From Pelomyxa schiedti (lineage: Eukaryota; Evosea; Pelobiontida; Pelomyxidae): a stretch of DNA of 64,000 nucleotides. Below, in pieces: positions 24,001-37,406 of this stretch (position 1 is the first letter of the stretch; each line of letters begins with the position of its first letter). A program made the position numbers and the translations under genes. The stretch lies in assembly GCA_020536535.1 (NCBI GenBank), contig JAHLWZ010000720.1:20571-84570 (forward strand), written 5' to 3'. The notes under the pieces are model-generated. The model searched no databases. It was not told where the DNA came from and was given only the letters and a program-made list of their open reading frames with translations.

Positions 24001-26514
24001 TCATTAGTTAGGGAAAGGTTTTTCTACCTGAGGTCTTCCTGCCCGCCCAATCATCTGCAAAATGTCCAGTTGACTTAATTCCTGATTTAAAATGTTATAT
24101 AAATTTCAAAGGATAACTAAGTATACTTCATAGCCAGATCCATGCCGGTAGTGTACAGTGGATTTGATTATCACCAAGTGGGCAGGAAGATTTACACCAG
24201 TGGCCACTAATCATATATTTACATTCCTTAAAAGAACCCCCATGGGAAGTGAAACAATACAGGTACTCGTTGTGCTTGACATGGGTGTTAGGAATGGTAA
24301 AATTAACAAAGGAAGGGTACCACAGAACAGCCAGTTTTTGGTCTATAAATAGTGCTTCCACGAGTGCGCGGTCCTTTGTGATAAAAATGAGTTGCATTTC
24401 TAGTGGGACTACATACTTGCAAAGAAGAGCCTGCACTGTGAAACCCAATCCCTATGGAACTTAGCTTACACAGAAGAATTTTGCAAAGAATTGAGGACAC
24501 CTTTTTTTAAACAATCTTTTCAATGTAAGAAAATCACCAAAAATTAAAGGGAAATAATTCTTAAAATGGAGTACCAGAAAGTGTAGGATCATGAGTTTGC
24601 CGTGATACTTCCAGTAGCCTGTACGGAATGAAAATTTGTTTGTAGAGTGGCCTACCTGTTGTAATCAATGGAAAACTGTTTGAGATATGTTGTGTCTTTT
24701 GTCAGGTACTGGGCAGTTTGTGATGCCCCTTTTCGGGAGGAGCAAAACTTGTTTTCGTGAGGAAAAGTAAAAGTTAAGGAAAGTAAACCACTAACACTGG
24801 ACGACCATTACTGTACTTTTCAATGATGGATGGGATCTATTAAGAATCAATAAGTGTGACCCATAATTCCAATACCTTGAAAATTAAATTTCTGTCAAAA
24901 AGAAATTCGTTTTTTGTGCTCTTTGGGAATCCTGGCCATCTTCAGTAAAGTTTGATCAAAAACATATAGTACCTGTCACAACAATTTGTAGAGGAACAGG
25001 GCGGAATTCTAGCACAGTAGTCAGTGGAAGTTAGGTGATATAATACTGCCTACCTTCTCCAAACCAAAAAGTAGAGTTTTGAGGGGCTCCGAGCCTGCAC
25101 TCAGATAAGATATTTAGAGAAATACCATTGAATACCAAGAAGATATATCCTCAATATTAGGGAAAGTGGCTGAAACGGCAATAAATCTCAATTCACTTAC
25201 AGTACACTGACACATGCTTTCTGCAGATCTGACAGTTTTCATCCTGTTGTGGTTGAGTACAAGGCAATTAAAATTCTCAACCTTGAAATCACTGCTTCCA
25301 AAGTTGCACCCCGGGAAGAAGCAAGCAAGTGTACCTTTCATTGTAAGTTTGGCACCCATCTACTAACATTTGGTACTTCATCAATTAAAAGTAAGCCAAT
25401 TTTTCCAATGAATAGAAGATTGTCTTTCCAGTGACGAGTAACACTATCCCACTTCTCTTTTTTTGTGAAGTTAAAACAACACAGTAAATATGCCAGTGAC
25501 ATCACCAGGAGTCGTCAAGCTACTTTAGGTTGACTAAGGCAAAAAAAAAAAAAAATTACATGATATCAGAAGAGGACAGTTCACTGTAATCAGTTATTTC
25601 TGTGTCTCCAGTAAGTTCCTTGCCTTGGATACGTTAGTTGTGCAGGAAAGAAAAAAGCAACATTCTATAGGAGGATCCAAAACAGAAAATCTTTTTTTCC
25701 AATCTGTGAACGTTTGTTGGCAAAGAGCCTAAAGAAATAACCATAAGACAGCAGGTGAAAGACATGGTCTGGTTTACTTTGGCTGGTGCCATGTAGATTA
25801 CTTTTGCTGGAGAGTTTGGAGGTCTCCTGGAAATAAGACGACATATAGCAAGCAAGAATAACATAGTTTTTCCTGATGCAGTGGGTGCACTCACAACAAC
25901 ATTCAAATCACTGGAAGATATCAACAAAATTGTTTCTTGGAGAGAATTGTGCCTGTTAAAAATGGTATCGAAGCACGCTGATTGTACTTTTCAAGCCAAG
26001 GTGGGTGAATGACAATTTGCAGGGAGAGCAGTGTACCTTTGTTGAAAAATTTATGAGGAGAGAAAAGTGGCTCAAAGCGTGTCCCCACAGCAGAAACAGG
26101 TAAATTTCCAATGTTGGAACACGTGATTAGTTGGTTAGGATTTGTCACTGCAGGGGAGGGACTTTTATCTACTAGTGGCTTTGAAAACAGTTGTGCAAGA
26201 AATTTTGATTGTCTTGGCCTTGGTGTTGAGAGTGTAGACGGCACAGAGTTAGTGGGTCGAGTTTGAGCAGCGCAGTGAGTGTTGTGTATGCTAACTGGAT
26301 TAATCCTTGGTGTACAAAGTTTCGGAGCTGAGATTGGGGAAACGGAAGAAGAAGTGCTAAGAACACGTCGAGAATGCAGTTGGTCCTGAGATGCATTGTG
26401 CTGTATGACACATTTTTGCTTGTGCGGCCCTTCACACACAGCCTTGGTAGGAGGGTCAGGGGATAGAGACAAATCTGAGAAGTCGTCGCTCGAGGACATC
26501 GATTTAGTTGTCAT
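21062..26514 (-). CDS. HFM1: Meiotic DNA helicase HFM1/MER3
   Basis: After a disordered Ser/Thr/Pro N-terminus (ATG 26514), the Ski2-like helicase core is visible in order. Motif I is VVVSAPTASGKTMLF (25860-25905). The Walker B motif IDEVHLL is split by an intron near 25365-25390 and followed by SSRGATLEA. Motif III is AVSATFPNIEDIS near 25150-25185. SSIGIGFHSAGL and LCTTSTLAAGVNLPA lie at 24170-24450. The C-terminus carries a Cys/His cluster (CKHNCKNK, then CKHDCCKR, at 21310-21445), as in animal HFM1, and ends in DPFLDLANIQHFFFPLNEE at 21062. MER3/HFM1 unwinds recombination intermediates and promotes meiotic crossovers with the ZMM proteins. Its presence suggests a meiotic capacity. Many tiny exons lie between 21900 and 24100, and I could not resolve them all. 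Confidence 0.87.
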
Positions 26515-26776
26515 TGTGGTGCAGAGATCCACCAAAAAAGATGGCACACGAGCGCAGGCAATTAACTCATAGCTGTCAAAACTTTTGGCAGAAACACAAA
26601 CAACCCACAGCTCGGCCAACAACAAAAACCACAACACGACGATGCACGTGGTGTCAAAAGGAAAGAAATGACACCAATGCCCGGCTCAAACGCCAACACT
26701 CATTGTTTCGTCAGTTTTTTTGAAGTCAACAATCAGACAAAGAAAAAAAAACCACCGCTTACAACGAGGGACGGTC
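26515..26776. promoter_or_regulatory. Divergent promoter between HFM1 and the RING-H2 gene
   Basis: The 262 bp between the two divergent ATG codons contain A-rich patches (26625-26640, 26738-26752) and no convincing coding exon. A bidirectional promoter is inferred from geometry only. Confidence 0.3.
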
Positions 26777-28398
26777 ATGAGTGGGGTTCCGGGGGGAACG
26801 ACGACTACGAGCGAAACGGTGCGGAGTGCATTCATGGACCAGGCAGAGCCATGGGTTTCGTGCACAACGGCGTCCTCTGCGTCTTTGGCCAGTTCTGCGT
26901 ACGAGAGTGCAACAAATACCAAGGAAAAAGACACAACGTCGCCTTCATCACTAAGTGCATCGGCAGGACGCGGCGAGCAGGAGACATGTGTCCTTTCGCC
27001 ACCTCCACTCCAACAACTCCAATCACATAATGTAAATACAACTGTATCAGTAGTCGATGTGGCTGAGGGCACAGGAGAGGTTCCTGATTCTACTTCCATG
27101 TCAGGTTCGTATCTGATGAGCTTTTCACTGCTTTAATTTTGATGCAGACGAACAGTTTGCTGAATTTCTGGCTAACCAAGAGAAGGAAGAAATGTTACTC
27201 TCAAAGTGTTTCTTGTAGTTACCCAACTTACATGTAGGGACCGCCTGCAAGCTGAGAAGCGAAGGCAAGAAGAGGAAGATGAAAGAATGGCGCAGGAATT
27301 GGCAGCAAGTCTTTCAACTGCACCTCGAAAGTTTGGCTACAGACGTGTACTGGCTTACTACTTATAAAATCCATAGAGCTCCAGTTGGTGAGAGTCCCAC
27401 TGAACACGATGAGGCAGAGCATACACAAACACACCAACTCCTGGTATCTCACGATGAAGAACTGGCCAGGCAATTGCAGTCTGAATTTAACACAGACAGC
27501 GTTGAAGCACCTCCTGATGTTGTTTTTTCCCCCTCCCCCCCTTTTTAACCTTTTTTTAAAAGTTGCGCAACATACCAGTTAGACTACGTTTCCCAAGTAA
27601 CTTGTGTGTAATCCTCAATTTAAATATCTTTCACACACCACTTCATAGCGATCCAGAGAAGATACGGCTGATGGTAAGTACCGTTTGTTTCTGACTTGTA
27701 CTGTTTCACCATGGAATGGTTGACAGGAGGCTCTTTTTTCTATGCATGCACCTCGCCTGGTTCCATCAGTAGATTTTCGGACAGATGTAACTCCTTTTCC
27801 TCCTATTCTCTCTCGAGTTCCAGAAGAACATTCAGAGATTCCATCTTCACCAGTGAGCACTGTAAGGCCTCCTCTTTTTAATTCATTCTAACCTGGAGGG
27901 ACAGCGATTGTCCTCCCGTAGGCTGCAAGCCGCTCTTAGTGGTAACAGTGAGTCCTCATATGAAGTTCTAGCTTCTTTTTGCAGCACAAATTTGACTTGG
28001 AAACTAGGATTTGTTACAACTCGGAGAAATGATTGGACCTGCTGTTCCTAGAGGCGCCACTGCAGAAGTAATAGACACACTTCCAATTCACAAATTTGAG
28101 TCCAGTGTCACTGAAAATGATAAGTAAGCGGGTGCTGCCCTTATTCCTTTAACACTTGTAAAAGATGTGGAATATGTCTTGAGGACTATGAAAAAGTATG
28201 GCACGTTCAATAACTTTCTTGAGTTAACCATGTTTTGCCCAGGGAACCCTTCTTCGAATCTTGCCGAATTGCCATCATTCATTCCACAAAACATGCATAG
28301 GTTTGTATGCTTTTTCCTCTCATAGCCTAACACTCCCAGATAAGTGGCTTTCTATCAACAAAGTGTGCCCCGTGTGCCGCGAAAGTATTTTGAGTTGA
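26777..28398 (+). CDS. RING-H2 E3 ubiquitin ligase with Glu/Ala-Leu helical motifs
   Basis: From the ATG at 26777 a Thr/Ser-rich leader runs to a 43-nt intron near 27106. Short exons then encode charged helices: DEQFAEFLANQEKEEMLL, RRQEEEDERMAQELAASL and SHDEELARQLQSEF. The last two look like ubiquitin-interacting-type helices. The C-terminus (28030-28395) has the classic RING-H2 context. RGATAEVIDTLPIHKFE is followed by CGICLEDYE, then after introns LRILPNCHHSFHKTCIDKWL and CPVCRESILS, giving C-x2-C ... C-x-H-x2-H ... C-x2-C. The TGA is at 28396. RING-H2 proteins recruit E2 enzymes and ubiquitylate substrates. The domain order (helical ubiquitin-binding motifs, then a terminal RING) resembles RNF-type ligases acting on ubiquitylated cargo, but the substrate is unknown. 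Intron placement between 27545 and 28020 is uncertain. Confidence 0.75.
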
Positions 28399-28546
28399 GG
28401 AATTTTGGGACTCACACAGCTGGACGTTTACTGGCTGGTTCTAACGCAGCTTATGGTTCCGTGATGCAGTCTTACTAGTAGTTACCCAACATGAAACAAA
28501 AAAACCTGAAAACGGGAAAAAAAAAGCCCGACAAAGCACGGAAAAA

Positions 28547-31486
28547 ATGGACGAGCAACAGGAGAGGCGACTGCTTGGACTTGGAGGCACGGTCACGCCG
28601 GTGAAAGTGAGGAAGATGAGCTCCCTTATTGCATCTGGGCTGGTAGTGTCCAGACACATTCTCGAGGGGATCACAACGGAGGCGGGGTTTCACGATCTTC
28701 TGGCTGGTTCGTATTTCGTTGTTTGAGTGAATGCATTCGATTGTGGGAGTAAATACCGACGCGCTGCCTTTTTCCGGTCACTCGTTCATTAGACTTGAAA
28801 GAAGAGCGGTTTGAGGCGGACAAGAAACTTGAAGAAGCCAGGCGCGATCAGATAAAGCAACAGCAGAGGGAAGAGGCTATTGCGGAGACCAAGAAAATTG
28901 AAATGCAGTTGCATAAGGAAGAGAATGAGAAGTTCGAGTCTGCCTCCTCCAGTATTGTGAAACTTATGGAAGGTCACCCTCTCGAACAATCAGCGCAAGT
29001 GGCCTTGTCAAAGATGCCAAAGACTTGGGAGTCTGCCACTACTTTGAGGTTGCTTACCACGGCCTCCTCGGTTGTGAAGCATTTTGGACTTGGTACTTTC
29101 CTTCAAGTTTTTGATTTTAGTACTTATTCATGCGTTGGATCACTGTTGAATTGGTTATTTTAGAGCCCCATGAAGGTTCGCCTACAGTTCCGTTTTTTTT
29201 TTTTTTTTCCTCATCAACACCAAAAATCCAGTCACTCAAGTGCCACCTGGAACTATTTATAATGGCACCTTATTTGAAAGGGACCTCGCTTGCACGCAGC
29301 TACTAAAGTGTTTGCTCTCAAAAAGAGGTAATCCATGCACCCCAATTATGGATCAATGCTACGGTGCTGGAAAAACCACCCTGGCACATGGGTTCCGCAA
29401 TGTCATACAACAAATGTTGAGAGTGGCCTCCAACACGGAGTTACAGGCTTTTGTCAGGGAAAACAAAGAAGAGTTCGACAAGTTGATTTCCTCCGTTTAT
29501 GTTCGGATCACTTTCAATACTGTCCGTGACGAGCATTTACTGAAACCCGATTTGAGTGAAGAGGAATATGATGAATTCCTTAAATCAAAGATACGTGCCG
29601 CATTGGCCTTATTTCTTTCCCAGCCTGAATTGGAGAAGCCCAACACCCCTATTACTGAACTAGCTTCATGGGTCACCACGGTGGCACCTAATACTTCATT
29701 TTTGTTCCATTTTGATGACGTAGGTGCAATCGAAGCCAGCAAGGATGTGTGTCAATCCCTTCAGTACAGTTGATTTTTAATAGTACTAAGGCAATACAAA
29801 ATCTCTACCGTCTTTGGAATGTAGCACATGGGCTGGGCCATTTCTATATTCTTTCTGGGAGATCTGAGTATCTGCACTGGATTGGGAAAAATACCCCCTT
29901 TCCAGGCAAACCTATAACATTTAGAAAGTATGTGGCTCAACAATTACCAGTACCACTGAGCTAAGTGAAACTTAAAAAGGGGCTATTCCTCTCCTGTACC
30001 GACATCCCTGATCTCTGTCTCGGTATTTACTGTGAGAGGTTAGGCATTCCTGCTTTGTGTTTTCTTATATCCTCTTAGGCATAGCAGAACTATCTGAATC
30101 CTACTCTATGCTGCCACTATCCAAGTCTGAAAACTCTTTGCAATTAATCTTCCAGTTCACTGGGGGAGTACCGCGGGTGGTGAGAGACTTGCTTTTACAT
30201 CTTCGGACAGTAAAGGGATTTGAATGCTCGGACCCTAATGAGATATTTCAGTTCTTAACTTCAAAAACTACTATAAGGTTGGATATATTTCACTGCTAGG
30301 ACCAACCATTTATCAGGTTCTTGAAGGCGTTTCCTGAAGATCTCTTTTCTTGGCCACAAGGGGGAATCGGCAATTTACTGGAAATTGCTTGGGCTGGAGT
30401 CTCTGTTGATGAAGCTACAGCAGTCATCGATAACGAACCAATGCCCCTTGTCTTGGCCAGGTACTTTGCAAGGAATACTCTCCTTAACTTTTTACTAGGT
30501 ATGGCTTATACACCTACTTCTCAGAAGGATCCACTGGGCAGGTGATTCTACCCTATTATAAAATCTTGGACCATTTAAGGTGCCTCTTCGTTGAGATACA
30601 CAATATTGCGCAGCCCACCTTGTTACTGAATTTTCCTAGTTCCAATTTTTTGAATATGTCTATACCGCAGCCTGGTGATCAGTTAGAGTATCTAGTCATG
30701 AGGATGCTACTACTGCGCTGTAGTATCCTGAATGTACAGAACACTACCTGGGCATGTGTTGGCCTACCTGTTTTAGATGAATTGCATATTCCTTTTGTAA
30801 GGATTACCACAGGTACGCCACTACTCGTTTCACATTCACTTTACCAGCAACTAGCGTTGCCTGCTGCACGTATACATTCTGCTGGAAGCTCTTCGAGTAC
30901 TGATGCTGCCTTGTTTATGGCTGCTGTCAATGGAGAAATGTTCACTGCCACTGTACCCGTATTTTTCCTCTTTGCCTTTCGCACTTGTAAAAGCACATAG
31001 CAACAGTTCACAAGGAATATGATGCCGGAGCTTGCCCGTTTTATGAAGTACGGTGTTTTCTACTACCACCTCCCACAATCCGGGAGCGCCGACGCCGATA
31101 TTCTCATTGGTCCAAACCGGTTGTGCTCATTTCAAATGAAGAACCTTAGCACCCCTTATGAAGTGTCTCACCTGCGATCCGAGGCACAGAAATCGGTGGT
31201 TTGTGTCTATTTCTTTAACGTGAAATCCTAATTCAAAATGCATTCTCTCTAGGTTCCTGGCTGGACTGTGAACTTACTCCTTGTTTGCACGTCAGGGATT
31301 TCAACAGGGCCAAATGAAGATTACCAAGAGACCTTCTCATTTGGGCATGACACTGTTGTGTGCACAGCCTTGAGCCTGCGTTCCATTGAACATTTCCTTG
31401 GTCCCGTTCTGCTGTCTGCATACAGGAGCGGCACTCTGCTTACCAACGCTGTTCACCAGAAGAAGTTTTCTTTGTTGCACAGCTGA
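28547..31486 (+). CDS. Crinkler/RHS-like P-loop NTPase with a C-terminal PD-(D/E)xK nuclease domain
   Basis: Exon 1 (ATG 28547) and exon 2 (28796 on) make a charged coiled-coil leader (EERFEADKKLEEARRDQIKQ). Then comes LFERDLACTQLLKCLLSKRG and a Walker A motif, YGAGKTTLAHGF, at 29358-29395. A Walker B-like FLFHFDDVGAIE lies near 29700-29735. After several short exons the C-terminal region has SADADILIGP followed by FQMKN at 31090-31145, the D...(E/Q)xK arrangement of restriction-endonuclease-fold nucleases. It ends at 31486. The combination matches the eukaryotic Crinkler/RHS effector class described by comparative genomics, in which an NTPase is coupled to a nuclease. These proteins are found in oomycetes, fungi and free-living protists and are thought to derive from selfish or conflict elements. 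Whether this copy is active, defensive or mobile cannot be told here. No frameshift was seen in the readable exons. Confidence 0.65.
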
Positions 31487-32918
31487 GGCTACTTAACAAG
31501 TGGAATTAGTACCTCAATGTCAAATAGTACAATCTTCGACTCTGGGGCTCGAGAGAACCTTGGATTACCAAAAAAGAAAAACCTCCCTTCCCCATTTTTT
31601 CATATGGCTGAATAAAAAAAACACCAGACCGCGGATCCTGAGGGACGATAACGAAAATGACAGCGTTACGGTCCGTTGATTATTTTATTCTGCCATATTG
31701 CTTGTCCCGCTCCACAGGAGGAGAGTACGATGGACTCCCGACAGTTCACCTCTAAAAGCAACTAAAGAGCGGGAGTGGGAGAAGGCAGAAGAACAAGCAG
31801 CAAGACGGTTCGGTCCCTCAACCGTTGTTGGTTCTTTGAAGGCACACTTGGTAACCATAACCAGAACGAGAATGTGTGCGTCAAGTACGGGGGGGACAAA
31901 GTCTGGCGTCAGGGGGTGCCGACAAGAACAGGGCCGCGACAACAAAGTGACGCGGCGGTTGTTTTGTTGTTGCGGCGAACAGTGAAGTCGAAGAAAAGAG
32001 GGAGTTGCCTCTGGTACACCCCCGGGGAGCAAGATACCTCGCCATGTTACTGCACAACTGCCACTGGCACTGATTGTGCTGTTTATACTACTGCTGTTGC
32101 TACTACTACTACAGCTGATGACAAAGGCACCCCGAAAACTCTACCACTACCACCTTGTGTAGTGATGCTGACAATGGCGATGCAAAAATTAGAGCAGGAA
32201 AGACTCCCTACCAAACGAGATCGGTAAGAAGCAAGCAAAAAAAAGAAAAACTCAAGGTGATAGAAGAAGGATTTTGGATGCAAGAACTGGGTGTAAACTT
32301 GAATTTGCATAGACATCAGCTAAATTAGTCCCGGAATTCGTCCGATCACTGGAAACAGTGGCAAAGGTACTGCACTACGTACATTGAGACCTGCGGCCTG
32401 AAAACGTATGAATTTACATGCACCAACAGCTTCCTAAATCTCCCACTTTCCAATTCTCCGTCCCGAATAGTTGTTGGCAACAGTGGACCGCAACACATCA
32501 GAATCCCATACTCTTATCATTGATTGGGGGTGTGCAGTGCCAGCCGGACTGTACAAAGCTACTCTGGTACTATCCGCTATGAATCCCACAATGTCTGGGG
32601 CCACTGAAGGTCAATGACAAGAATATCGGTGTGACTCTGGCCGGGGACTTTGGGTGTCTTGTTCTGTACGATGCTGCTGTGAACGTTGGGTCTTGTGCCA
32701 ACAATTGCTGCACTGAGAGAGCCCTTGGATGCATGGCTTATGTGGGAACAAGCACTTACCCACGCACTGGGAAACATCCCTGCAACTATGATGCAGTAAT
32801 CCAAGAGTTGTGCAGTATCCTGTTTATGTTGGAGCTCCTACATAGAATGAAAACAAAAAAAGAAAAGCAATATTGTTCCTCAAAGCTTACCAAATTTGAA
32901 CACCGAAAATAAATTGCG
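31487..32918. other. Unresolved stretch, possible small + strand gene
   Basis: This stretch holds no gene I can name. A + strand reading gives Thr-rich residues at 32050-32110 (CYCTTATGTDCAVYTTAV). With a 43-nt intron near 32564-32606 it reads SHTLIIDWGCAVPAGLYK, then NDKNIGVTLAGDFGC and a Cys-rich run to 32820. The - strand also offers a GTAAGT...CTCTCAG intron (32709-32755) with open flanks (ADSTRVALYSPAGTAHP). Either could be a small secreted or enzymatic protein. I cannot decide the strand without transcripts. Confidence 0.3.
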
Positions 32919-35900
32919 ATGCAACGGGGAAGGAGGCTCCCGCACGAAGGAAGCAGCGGCGGCGGCTGCGACGACCACAGCACGGAGGAAGATGATTTCC
33001 GCAGCCAGGTTGGGGACACTCCTCGCCGCCGGGCCAGCGGCAACGCCAGCCACAGGGGGAAAGGGGGGGAGAGGAGGGGGCGGGACCCGCTGCCCAGCGG
33101 CAGGCACCACGCAGCGACGGGGGCAGGGGGGAGGCTGGCGGTCCGGGGGAGCCGCCCGGGGGCGCCCCAGCGGCTGGGCTTCGAGGGACCGGGCAGGCCG
33201 GCGGCTGCGGCTGCGGCGCTTGGTGGGCACAGGGGCGGCAGCATCGGGGTGGATGACAGGAGAATTATGGGGGACGGTGCGAGTGAGGGAGCCGATGTGG
33301 ATGGCGCCGTGGGTGATTATGATGAGGAATTAAGCCCGGGTGATTGCGGGGGAGAACAAGTACTGCTTTTTGCTCTTATGACTCATTCTCACTCCCATAA
33401 TAGTGCGGGGGATGCCTGGAAAAGAATCAGATTATACATGTACCCTGCACCATTTTTTTTTTTTTCTTCTTTTTCAAGAAAAGGAATAAACGAAAAACCA
33501 GGAGCTGGAAGCTGAACTGAAAAGTACCAAGGAAGACTTCGACATATACAAAGAAGGAGGGGCAGGTTGATTTTAGCCCTATTTTCTCTTCTCTGTGTTC
33601 ATTCTGTTTAGAGGCAGAAATTAACATTGCAAGACATGAGCTCAGTGAGAGCCTTCGTGAGAATAAGGCATATATTCGGGAGATCAAAAAATTGAAAGAA
33701 GATGTAAGGATGCTACTAGATGACAAATCACGGTTGACGAATGTAAGTTAGTATATGTTGGTTTAGCAATTAATGGGGTTCAGGAGAATAACAGCTGCAA
33801 AGACACTCTTGAGATGATGGGGAAAGATATGGATGATGTGAAGCATAAACTCAAAGAGACCACTACCACAGTTTGTAACCAGAAAGCCAGAATTGAAGGA
33901 AACAAAGACTTTAAACAACAACTACAAGTAGCTTATTCTACACGTGATTGGGTTCCCACAACCTAAAGGAAAAAAACCAAGAACTATTATTGTGTCTCTC
34001 AGACCTTGAGAGTGTCAACAAGGAAAATACTACTCTAAGACAGCAACTGGAGGAGGCTGTGAAAGACTCTTCACAACTCATCAGCGAATTGAAGCAGTAT
34101 TTTGCATCTCTTGTATTCCTATTTTTATTTCCAATTAGGGTCAAGTCCAGATTAGTTCTTGCACAGGAAAACCTAGAAGATGAGAAAAATAAATCTCTCG
34201 CATGTGTGTGAAACCACCTATGGTTCTACTGTTGACAAACGATATATCAGTATCACAGAAAAATGAGAAACTGCGACTACAACTGCAGAAAACTGAAAAA
34301 CAGCTACATGAAGCAGATCGAGTCAATGAACAATATGTCTCTGACTTGGACCACAAATTAGAAGAATACAAGGTTAAACTAAAATCCTTCACCAACTTTC
34401 TTAGATTCTATATAAACAGCGATCAAGTGAAACGCAACAAGTACATGCAAGGATACAGGACGAGAGTCGTAGCACCTCTGTCAATGAAGTTCGAGCAGCT
34501 CTGTACAAGTGTGGTAGTCATAGAAGGTAATTGTACTCGTGTTAACATTACCTAAGAAGCAGCATATCAAGCAAAATGTGCTGAATATCAAGCCCTACAA
34601 AAAGACTTCGAGGAGCTCAGTGTTCATCTTGTTGACCTTGAAGATCAAATACAGTCCACAGTAAGTTTCCAGTTAACAGTACCACTTGTAATGACAAAAC
34701 AGGAGGCGCACCCTCATCAAACAACTGTCGTCAACGTTCCCCCAAAATCTAGTTCCCCTGTTCCAAAAAAAATCAAGGAACACCATCTCCGAGCAAAGGC
34801 TCATCTTGAGCAAACGTGTGCCACCTAACAAGAGCCTTTTTTGCACACTACTTATTATGTTAAAACACTTATACCTAAACACTGAAAGTAGAGGGAAAAT
34901 ATGACAACAATATATAGACTCCAAGCTGAGAGGAAACAAAGTGCTTCAGAACACCAAGAACTAGTGGAATTACGCAATAAATTGCAAGAGATAGAAAATG
35001 GTTGGGTGCCTTTCCACTACTGTAATTTCGTCTTCAACAAATTAACTTATTCTGCCCATTAGGGGATGATGTTCTTTTTTCTGCACATGAGGAAATTAGA
35101 GCTTTAAAAGCGAATGTTAAATGTAGAGATGATGATATTAATAGGTACATTAGATTTCTCCTAATCATTATGCCAAGTAAAACTTTTCAAAAAGGCTTAC
35201 TAGTGAACTAAACCGGCAAATGAAAACTTTGGACGATATTACAGAGGAAAATAATGCTTTGAGAGCAAAGCTGGGAATAAAGGGAAAATCAAAGCTTTTG
35301 AGCAACATTGGTACAGACTATAGCTTTGGAAATGCAGGTTCCATAAATCTTATTCCCCATGGGTAATCCTTTCAGGATAAACTGAAATCCTTGAATCGTC
35401 AATACAAACAACAGATCAACTCAATGAAAGAAGAAATAGCTAACTTGAAGTTAGAACTCGATGACCACAGAATAAAAGTACCCTTTCTCATGGTCAAATC
35501 AAATGTTAATATAGTGGATCTTAGTTAATGCAATCAGCAATAAATAGTGCCAGGACTTCCGCACAATCGAGTCCAAGTGAGCCCAAGCAGTTTTTTTTAT
35601 CGATAATCTTCTCTTAGGAGAAACGAACCCTAATACGGTGGAATCCTCATTACAAGAACTGCAAGAACTTCTTGAGAGCACACAGCAACAACTTGAAGAC
35701 ACTCAAGAAAGAAATCATCAACTGCAGGTACTTCCTATGTCCAAAACACTTTTTTGAAAGAAATCAAGTTAGAGTTGAGTAGCAGACCAATTGCCTACGC
35801 ACCACAGAGCACGGGTCAAGGAATACTGGATGAAAATGCGAAGCTAAAAACATTCATCTCTGATTATCTCAAATCAAACGTGCCTTACCAAGTAATTCTC

Positions 35901-37406
35901 AGATGTTTGTTGTTTCAAGATCTTAGGTTAACCCAGGAACTTGCATCTGCAGTGAGCCATTTGACTAAATTATTACAGCACGATCAAAATGTGGCTGATC
36001 AAGACCACCATCAGCAACAAATGGCATTATTGAATAAATTAGTGAACATGGCTGATACACAGCACAATCCGACATTGGAGCGATCCAAGTCGAATTTACC
36101 TCTTGGAAGTGTATCAAGATTGAATCCTCATACAACCGAAGAAAATGTAAGAATGCAGGAACAAGTGTCAAAGCTATCGTCACAAATAGTCCAATTACAG
36201 ACACAACTGAAGGTGAGGTTTGAACACAACTCATACATTTGTCTTATGTTCCAGGTGTCTGAGGAAATTAACAGGCAAAAAGACAGTCAATTAAGGGAAC
36301 TAAAGCACCTACTGGCTGGAGGGGAGTCCCAATCGTCACCTTCGAAGCTGAGGGATTCCGACTCTTCTTTAATCTCCCTTCAATCTATGTACAAAGCTGC
36401 TCAAGAAACAATCTCCTCTCTACAGCAGTCTATTACGAAAAAGGACGAAGCTGTAGCCAAGTAACTTTTTACCTCCGCTGGCCATTTAACCAATCAGTAG
36501 GTTCCAGAAAATGATCAGTTCAACAAGAGAGAGCCATCTTGCTGAGAAGCAGGCACATCTCCATGAACTTTGATTGTACTCATTTTATCAGGGACTAGAA
36601 CTCGAAGTTGCTAGGTTGCAGGACAAATTGTCCCAACAGGCGAATACCGTTATACAGCCACAGCTCACTTTAGAGTGTACTCCCCTCAGGTAGCAATCCA
36701 TCCCGACCTGTTGACCAGAAATAAATTCCCCCTTTTTAAACAAGTGATGAGAAGGTCATTCCTCTGGAACAAGCTAAAAAGTTATCAGAAAGGCAAAATT
36801 CCCAGATATCCAAACTCACACAGCAGCTTAGCGAAGCCGAACAGGTATGATAAACAGTTTGAATCACAAATTGAATTACAATAGGAAGTAGGCACACTGA
36901 AAGCCAAAATTGCAAGCACAACTCCTGTCGTAGAAAAACTCACTGCCGAGCTTCAGGTTAATTTTAGTGTTGTTGATTCTGTCTAAGAAAGTAGGCTGCC
37001 AAGCTCCAACTGTCAAATTCAGAACACTTGCATGCTGTAGCTCTTCAAAAGTTAGAAACAGAGAAAGCCAAGCTCATACTCGAACTGAAAGCAAAACAGC
37101 ATTTACTACACGAGAAAGTAATTTCTTGCATACACAATACTTAATTACCCACATTCCTCTGACATGTTAAATCCCAAGGAGGCCGAAATAGAGAAACTGC
37201 ACAACATGCTATCCGTGGAGAAAGCTAAAGCACTCGTAGTTGCAGCACCACCCACACCCCAAAGAGGAAACAGCCACCCCGGAAGTCCTCAGAATTCCTC
37301 CCGAGTGGTAACTACTCCCTAGTTTGCCCTTTCTATTTTTTTGTATTCTAACCAACCGGCACATGCACAACAGGTTGTAAATAGACAAGCCCCCGGCCGC
37401 TCTTGA
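32919..37406 (+). CDS. Long coiled-coil protein, unknown family
   Basis: The first exon (ATG 32919) is strongly GC-rich and encodes Gly/Arg/Ala-rich sequence, then an acidic patch (VDGAVGDYDEELSPGD). More than fifteen short exons follow, and almost all encode heptad-rich helix. Examples are RHELSESLRENKAYIREIKKLK near 33630, NEKLRLQLQKTEKQLHEADR near 34265, LQELLESTQQQLEDTQERN near 35660 and VRMQEQVSKLSSQIVQLQTQ near 36150. Single-pattern coiled coils of this size are typical of golgins, centrosomal or cytoskeletal linkers. No GRIP, kinesin or other head domain is visible, so no specific role is given. It ends after a final intron in VNRQAPGRS at 37406. The 3' end is 121 bp before RNase T2 on the same strand. 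Confidence 0.6.

Noticed and set aside
32709-32755. - strand gene with a GTAAGT...CTCTCAG intron near 32.7 kb
   Set aside because: The + strand offers an equally good spliced reading, so neither was promoted to a CDS.
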